Part shown: positions 59,161-64,000 of the stretch, one piece after another | Layout of the letters: the number at the start of each line of letters is the position of its first letter | How positions within the stretch are numbered: the stretch's first letter is position 1 | Source: Rhizobium ecuadorense | GTDB lineage: Bacteria; Pseudomonadota; Alphaproteobacteria; Rhizobiales; Rhizobiaceae | Reading direction: 5' to 3' | DNA length: 64,000 nt | NCBI RefSeq assembly: GCF_001187535.1 | Contig: NZ_LFIO01000871.1 | Span: 17,793-81,792 of the forward strand | Notes under the pieces: generated by a model | Database searches by the model: none | Seen by the model: only the letters and a program-made list of their open reading frames with translations | Told to the model about the DNA's origin: nothing | Program-made: the position numbers and the translations under genes

Positions 59161-59739
59161 CTATTTCGGCGCCCGTTTGGCAAGGATGCGCTGCAGCGTG
59201 CGCCGGTGCATATTGAGCCGGCGTGCCGTTTCCGAGACGTTACGCTCGCACATTTCGTAGACCCGCTGGATATGTTCCCAGCGCACCCGGTCGGCCGACA
59301 TCGGGTTCTCGGGAAGCTCCGCCTTTTCGCCCGCCCGCTGCGTCAGCGCCGAAAAGACGTCGTCGGCATCCGCAGGCTTTGCCAGATAGTCGACGGCGCC
59401 AAGCTTCACGGCGGTCACCGCCGTTGCGATATTGCCGTAGCCGGTCAGCACGATGATCCTGGTGTCGTCGCGCCGCTGGCGGATCGCTTCGATGACGTCG
59501 AGCCCGTTGCCGTCACCGAGCCGAAGGTCGACCACCGCATATTTCGGCGGCCTGCCTTTCGATTTCGCAACACCTTCCGCCACTGATTCGGCCGTCTCTA
59601 CCTGGAAACCGCGTGTCTCCATAGCCCGGGCCAGCCGGCGCAGGAACGGCCCGTCATCGTCGACGATCAGCAGGCTGGCGTCGGGACCGATATGGTCTTC
59701 ACCCCCGGCGGCGAAATTTTCGTGATTTTGTTCTGTCAT
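59161..59739 (-). CDS. actR: Redox/acid response regulator ActR (RegA/PrrA family)
   Basis: A 192-residue response regulator. The receiver domain has SLLIVDDDGPFLRRLARAME (acidic pocket near 27-29) and phospho-acceptor D71 in VVDLRLGDGNG. A short linker leads to a Fis-type helix-turn-helix, NVSETARRLNMHRRTLQRIL (about 166-185), almost invariant in RegA/ActR/PrrA. It controls acid tolerance and energy metabolism. It lies 67 bases after actS. Confidence 0.96.
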   Translation of the reverse strand: MTEQNHENFAAGGEDHIGPDASLLIVDDDGPFLRRLARAMETRGFQVETAESVAEGVAKSKGRPPKYAVVDLRLGDGNGLDVIEAIRQRRDDTRIIVLTGYGNIATAVTAVKLGAVDYLAKPADADDVFSALTQRAGEKAELPENPMSADRVRWEHIQRVYEMCERNVSETARRLNMHRRTLQRILAKRAPK

Positions 59740-59806
59740 CGTCTTGCCCTGGCGCTTGAACGCCCGATCTGCGTCAACCGCTTATATCCTACTTATGCCG
59801 ACAAAG

Positions 59807-61117
59807 TCACTTTGTCGAATTTGCGTCGATCAGCATGCGCGGCCATTCGATCCGGATACGTGCGCCCGCGCTTTCCGGGTCGCGATTCTCGAAAATCAAA
59901 GATGCCCCCGAGCGCTCCAGCAGGGTCTTGGCGATGAAAAGCCCGAGCCCGAGGCCGCCCGCCGTATCCTCCTTCTGCCGCCTGGTCATGTAAGGCTCGC
60001 CGATCCGCGTCAGAATATCGGGGGCGTAACCGTTGCCGTCGTCCTCGATGACGATCAGCACTTTATCGTGATCATGCTCGACGGTGATCCTGACTTTCTC
60101 CCGCGCATAATCGACGGCGTTTTCGATCAGATTGCCGAGCCCATACATGATGCCGGCATTGCGGTCGGTCACCGGCTCGTCCTTGCGCGGGCTCTTTTCG
60201 ATCAGCTCCAGTACGATGCCGAATTCCCGGTGCGGCGCGACGACCTCTTCGATCATCGAGGAAAGCGGCAGCCGCCGCATATGCGCTTCGCCTTCCGAGG
60301 ACAGTGTCGTCAGCCGCCGCAGGATGTCACGGCAGCGTTCGCTCTGGCTGCGCAGCAGCATCACATCCTCGCGGAAACGATCGTCGTCCTTGAGTTCCCG
60401 CTCCATTTCCTTGGCGACGACGCTGATCGTCGCAAGCGGCGTGCCGAGTTCGTGGGCGGCGGCCGCCGCCAGTCCGTCGAGCTGCGAAAGATGCTTTTCC
60501 CGCTGCAGCACCAGTTCGGTCGCGGCCAGCGCATCGGCAAGCTGGCTCGCTTCCATCGACACCCGGTAGGCATAGAAGGCGGCGAATGCCATCGTCGAGG
60601 CGATCGAGCACCAGACGCCGAACTGCATGACGTTGTGGACATTGATCTCGACGCCGTCGAACCACGGCAGCGGAAACGGCGAAAAGGCAAGCACGGTGAT
60701 GCAGACCATCGCAAAGCCGATCAGCGCCGTGCTGTAACGGATCGGCTGCGAGGCAAAAGAGATGATGACCGGCACGCAGACGAGGGCTGCGAAAGGATTG
60801 GCAAGGCCGCCGGTGATGAAAAGCAGCGCGCAGAGCTGCAGAAGATCGAAGCCGAGCAGCGCAAAGGCGGCCGGCGATTCCAGCCGGTGTGTCGGCGGAT
60901 AGCGGATCGTCAGGTAGAAGTTCACCCAGGCAAGCGCGGCGATCAGCGACGAGCTGGCAATCAGCGGCAAGGGAAATTTCAGCCAGAAGGCCACGATGAA
61001 CACCGTCAGCGCCTGCCCGCCGACCGCAAGCCAGCGCAGCCGCACCAGCGTCTGCAGGCGCAGCCTGCGGCTGCTATGGCGGTCCTCCAGCGTATGGCTT
61101 TCCGTCTTGTCGATCAT
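59807..61117 (-). CDS. actS: Redox sensor histidine kinase ActS (RegB/PrrB family)
   Basis: A 436-residue membrane kinase with six membrane segments in residues about 28-185. The quinone-binding motif ITGGLANPF is at 101-109, the H-box AAAHELGTPLATI has H222, and the redox-active Cys is C262 in ERCRDILRRL. All three are hallmarks of RegB. The ATPase part shows LIENAVDYAREK, IEDDGNGY and GLGLGLFIAKTLL. It is read 23 bases behind hrpB, so a hrpB-actS-actR transcript is likely. Confidence 0.96.
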   Translation of the reverse strand: MIDKTESHTLEDRHSSRRLRLQTLVRLRWLAVGGQALTVFIVAFWLKFPLPLIASSSLIAALAWVNFYLTIRYPPTHRLESPAAFALLGFDLLQLCALLFITGGLANPFAALVCVPVIISFASQPIRYSTALIGFAMVCITVLAFSPFPLPWFDGVEINVHNVMQFGVWCSIASTMAFAAFYAYRVSMEASQLADALAATELVLQREKHLSQLDGLAAAAAHELGTPLATISVVAKEMERELKDDDRFREDVMLLRSQSERCRDILRRLTTLSSEGEAHMRRLPLSSMIEEVVAPHREFGIVLELIEKSPRKDEPVTDRNAGIMYGLGNLIENAVDYAREKVRITVEHDHDKVLIVIEDDGNGYAPDILTRIGEPYMTRRQKEDTAGGLGLGLFIAKTLLERSGASLIFENRDPESAGARIRIEWPRMLIDANSTK

Positions 61118-61140
61118 GCCGAGGGCTCCTCAAATGGCCC

Positions 61141-63606
61141 TCATGTACCACGCGGTTTCGCCCGTGTCGTCGGCAAGGCGTCTTCCGGCCGCTCCGGCCA
61201 GGGATGCCGGGGATAGCGGCCGCGCATATCGGCGCGCACATCCTTCCATGAACCGGCCCAGAAGCCTGGCAGGTCGCGGGTCGTCTGGATCGGCCGGTGC
61301 GCCGGCGAGGTCAGTTCGAGCAGCAGCGGCAGACGGCCTCCGGCGATCGCCGGGTGCTGCTTCAGCCCGAACAGCTCCTGCACGCGGATCGTCAGCACCG
61401 GCTCCTCGCCCTCATATTGGATCGGATGCCTCTGGCCGGTCGGCGCTTCGAAATGGGTCGGCGCAAGTCGGCTAAGGTCGCGCTGCAACTCGTGCGGCAC
61501 CAAGGACATCAGCCCGTTCGACAGCCCGGCTGCGGAAATTTCGGAGAGGCCGCGGGCTTCCGTCTGATAGGGGCCGAACCAGTCGTCCAGCCGGGAAAGC
61601 AGGGCATTGTCGCCGACATCGGGCCACGGCTCGCCGATCGTCCGGTGAAGGAATCCGATCCGCTCGCGAAGCTGCACGGCCTCCTTCGAGAAGGCGAGGT
61701 GATCGAGCCCGAGCTCGCGCACCCCCTCCACCAGCGCCTGGGTGACCGCTGGCCCGGAAGGTCGCGGCAAGGGCGTCTCTTCGAAGACGATCGCACCGAG
61801 CCGGGTTGCCCGCCGCGCCCGTATCTGCCGGCTTTGCCGGTCGAAGAAGATCTGATCGCCGGTTTTGATCTCGCCGGGCAGCTCGGCGTCGATATCGCCG
61901 CGGGTCACCTCGGCTGCCGCCAGAACCCGCGCCTGCGCCGCCCGGCCGGTAAGGTCGGCGATGACAAGCATCTGACTGCCGGCCAGCCTCTCGGTCTCAG
62001 GCAGTTCCGCGCCGCGCCCGTTCGCCATGACGAATCGGCCGCGCCCGCCGCGCTGAAGCGCGATTCGATCCGGGAATGCATGCAGCAGCAACTGGCCCGC
62101 AAGCGCCGGCGCCGTTGCAGTGACTCTGTCGAGGCCGCTCGCCAGCCGCCCCGCGAGTCGCCGCGAGGCCTCCGCTCTTTCGCCGCGCTCGGCCCTGAAG
62201 CGTCGCAGCCGCTCCTCGATATCGATGTTGGTTCCGCCTAGCCCCTGTTCGGTGAGAAGCACGGCGATCAATGCCGCATCCCGGGCGTGCCCCGATTCGC
62301 CTGCGGAAACGACCATGGCCGCGAGCCGCGGCGGCAAAGCGAGATCGCGCATCACCTTGCCGCGCGCTGTCAGCGCCCCATCCTTGTCGAGCGCACCGAG
62401 CTGGCCAAGCAGCACCCGCGCTTCCTTAAGCGTCGTCTCCGGCGGCTGGTCGACAAAGGCAAGCGATGCCGGATCCTGAACGCCCCAATGGGCAAGATCG
62501 AGCACCAACCCGGAAAGATCGCTGGACAGGATCTGCGGTGGCGTGAAGGCCGGCAGGGCCGCTGTCTGTCCCTGGTGCCACAGCCTGACGGCGATGCCCG
62601 GTTCGGTTCGCCCGGCACGGCCCGCCCGCTGATCGGCGGACGCCCGCGACACGCGCACCGTCTCCAGCCGTGTGATCCCGGTCGACGCCTCGAACACCGG
62701 CAGGCGCTGCAGCCCGCTGTCGATCACGATCCTGACGCCGTCGATCGTAATCGAGGTTTCGGCGATCGACGTCGCAAGCACGATCTTGCGCGTGCCCTTC
62801 GATGCCGGCCGGATTGCCGCATCCTGCTCCTTCTGGCCAAGATTGCCATAGAGCGGTGCAATCAGTGTCTCGGGTCCGAATCGTCCCTGCAGCCGTTCCG
62901 CGGTTCGGGTGATTTCCGCCTGGCCGGGCAGGAAAGCGAGGATCGAGCCGGTTTCATCGGCATGGGCATCGAGTATCGCCCGTGTGACCGCATCCTCGAT
63001 GCGCTCGCCGCCCGTCCGATCCTGGTAGCGGATATCGATCGGAAAGCTGCGCCCCAGGCTTTCGATGACAGGCGGATGGTTGAGAAGGTCCGCCACGCGT
63101 TCGACGTCGAGGGTCGCCGACATGACGAGGATACGCAAATCCTCGCGCAGCGCCGACTGAACATCGAGCGCCAGCGCCAGCCCGAAATCGGCATCGAGCG
63201 AACGCTCATGAAATTCGTCGAAGATCACCGCAGAGACACCGGTGAGCTCCGGATCGTCGAGGATCATTCGGGCAAAAACCCCTTCGGTCACCACCTCGAT
63301 CCGCGTCGCCGCCGATATTCTGTTGTCGAGGCGCATGCGGTAGCCGACCGTGCCGCCAACCTGTTCGCCGAGCAATGACGCCATTCGGCTTGCCGCCGCC
63401 CTCGCTGCCAGCCGCCGCGGCTCCAGTAGGATGATCTTGCCGTCGCCGCGCCAGGCCTGGTCAAGCAGGTAAAGCGGCACCAGCGTCGTCTTGCCGGCGC
63501 CGGGGGGTGCGGAAAGGACGGCGCGTTTCTGCTCGCCCAGGGCGGCACCGACGGCCGGCAGGACATGGGAAACCGGAAGCTCCGGCAATGATGCACTGAT
63601 TGTCAC
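61141..63606 (-). CDS. hrpB: ATP-dependent RNA helicase HrpB
   Basis: An 821-residue DEAH-box helicase. The P-loop is LSAPPGAGKTTLVPLYLL (about 34-51), the DEAH-type motif reads IFDEFHERSLDADFGLALAL (DEFH), SAT is in LVMSATLD, and motif VI is QRAGRAGRTEPG (about 325-336). The C-terminal HrpB-specific domain ends YPRHPWPERPEDA. The precise cellular role is not well defined. It is the first gene of the hrpB-actS-actR group, reading away from the rRNA-like promoter at the right edge. Confidence 0.95.
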   Translation of the reverse strand: MTISASLPELPVSHVLPAVGAALGEQKRAVLSAPPGAGKTTLVPLYLLDQAWRGDGKIILLEPRRLAARAAASRMASLLGEQVGGTVGYRMRLDNRISAATRIEVVTEGVFARMILDDPELTGVSAVIFDEFHERSLDADFGLALALDVQSALREDLRILVMSATLDVERVADLLNHPPVIESLGRSFPIDIRYQDRTGGERIEDAVTRAILDAHADETGSILAFLPGQAEITRTAERLQGRFGPETLIAPLYGNLGQKEQDAAIRPASKGTRKIVLATSIAETSITIDGVRIVIDSGLQRLPVFEASTGITRLETVRVSRASADQRAGRAGRTEPGIAVRLWHQGQTAALPAFTPPQILSSDLSGLVLDLAHWGVQDPASLAFVDQPPETTLKEARVLLGQLGALDKDGALTARGKVMRDLALPPRLAAMVVSAGESGHARDAALIAVLLTEQGLGGTNIDIEERLRRFRAERGERAEASRRLAGRLASGLDRVTATAPALAGQLLLHAFPDRIALQRGGRGRFVMANGRGAELPETERLAGSQMLVIADLTGRAAQARVLAAAEVTRGDIDAELPGEIKTGDQIFFDRQSRQIRARRATRLGAIVFEETPLPRPSGPAVTQALVEGVRELGLDHLAFSKEAVQLRERIGFLHRTIGEPWPDVGDNALLSRLDDWFGPYQTEARGLSEISAAGLSNGLMSLVPHELQRDLSRLAPTHFEAPTGQRHPIQYEGEEPVLTIRVQELFGLKQHPAIAGGRLPLLLELTSPAHRPIQTTRDLPGFWAGSWKDVRADMRGRYPRHPWPERPEDALPTTRAKPRGT

Positions 63607-63823
63607 TTTCGCCCTGTCATCGTCTTATAGGCAAGGATAGCGCCGGCCGGCCGTTCTTCATCGAGAATAAGCGTCCTTCACTTCGCCGGGTCGTTCTTTC
63701 CTCCCAGACTAGCCAGTGAGGCGCGTCATAGGCAAGCACCTGGAATTCCCCGTCGGGCTTCCCATATAGACCTTGCCTCCCTCGCCGAAGCCATTCTTTC
63801 GGGATTCGGCGAAAACGAATCTC

Positions 63824-63844
63824 AAAAACCGCCCGAGCGGGCGG
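63824..63844 (-). terminator. Left-facing hairpin terminator upstream of the rRNA-like promoter
   Basis: CCGCCC (63829-63834) pairs with GGGCGG (63839-63844), loop GAGC; on the minus strand it is followed by TTTTTGAGA. It faces away from the promoter at 63932 and would stop transcripts entering hrpB from the right. Confidence 0.55.
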
Positions 63845-63931
63845 CGAATTTCTTCGCTTTGAGCGGAAGGCACTAAAAGCCCTTCATTTTCAACCTGTTA
63901 CAAAAATGTCAAAAAACTTTGGTTTGGTGTG

Positions 63932-63961
63932 TTGACTTGGAAAAGGGGTTAGTTCTATAAG
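63932..63961 (+). promoter_or_regulatory. Strong promoter, probably of an rRNA operon
   Basis: TTGACT (63932-63937) and TATAAG (63956-63961) are 18 bases apart, preceded by an A/T-rich block (63898-63925) that could act as an UP element. The downstream sequence has the look of an rRNA leader. Confidence 0.7.
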
Positions 63962-64000
63962 CCCACTCACTGAACGAGGGCGGCGGCGCTGCTGGCGACG

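Larger units (their letters stand above)
63607..64000. promoter_or_regulatory. Intergenic region: hrpB promoter and upstream region of a probable rRNA operon
   Basis: 394 bases with no gene. The left two thirds are mixed sequence that must hold the hrpB promoter. A hairpin with a minus-strand T-run is at 63824-63844. The last 110 bases become AT-rich, then carry a strong plus-strand promoter followed by a GC-rich leader, AACGAGGGCGGCGGCGCTGC (63973-63992), which resembles the leader just upstream of 16S rRNA in Rhizobiaceae. The rRNA itself lies beyond the window. Confidence 0.6.

Overview
The window looks like chromosome of a Rhizobiaceae alphaproteobacterium, most likely Rhizobium of the R. 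etli / R. leguminosarum group. The DNA is GC-rich and densely packed with short operons. Diagnostic content includes ChvG/ChvI with the HprK-ManX-HPr phosphorelay beside pckA, the ActS/ActR redox pair, a DivL-type tyrosine 'kinase', a TsaE-AmgK fusion beside MurU, trpFBA-accD-folC, and hemE beside an apparent replication origin. I see no phage genes, insertion sequence, CRISPR array or tRNA.

Layout. 1-2457 (minus strand): rho (cut by the left edge), hemJ, hemE. 2458-2857: an AT-rich gap with DnaA boxes and GANTC sites, the probable chromosomal oriC. 2858-6503 (plus): PPDK regulatory kinase, maf, aroE, coaE, dnaQ, with a near-perfect parS site at the start of aroE. 6570-7669 (minus): secB and fxsA. 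7792-13142 (plus): a Tim44-domain protein, mltA, an Smr protein, an XRE regulator and gyrB. 13219-19169: mixed metabolic and unknown genes (nitroreductase, DUF2218, glutathionyl-hydroquinone reductase, FAH-family hydrolase, PHB depolymerase, DUF2852, YgjP-type metallopeptidase). 19245-24300 (plus): trpF, trpB, trpA, accD, folC.

24376-36352 (minus): a long run read as divL, tsaE-amgK, murU, addB, addA, trxA, which joins cell-cycle signalling, tRNA modification, peptidoglycan recycling and recombination. 36556-42180 (minus): ahcY behind a strongly palindromic control region, then chvI, chvG, hprK, manX, ptsH. pckA (42518, plus) is divergent from chvI. 44249-45305: arfB and an alkB gene broken by one in-frame TAG. 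45324-50756 (minus): histidine cluster hisB, DUF2628, hisH, two unknown genes, hisA, hisF, hisE, coaA. 50933-57713 (plus): hslVU, DUF1402, cytochrome P450, glcB. 57791-63606: L,D-transpeptidase lipoprotein, mmcB, actR, actS, hrpB. The right edge carries a strong promoter and what looks like the leader of an rRNA operon.

The gene content is mostly core genome. The points most worth a second look are the oriC/parS pair, DivL with Tyr in place of His, the alkB nonsense codon, the perfect palindromes upstream of ahcY, the paired operator-like sites between chvI and pckA, the degenerate zinc ribbon of AccD, and MltA without a visible signal peptide.
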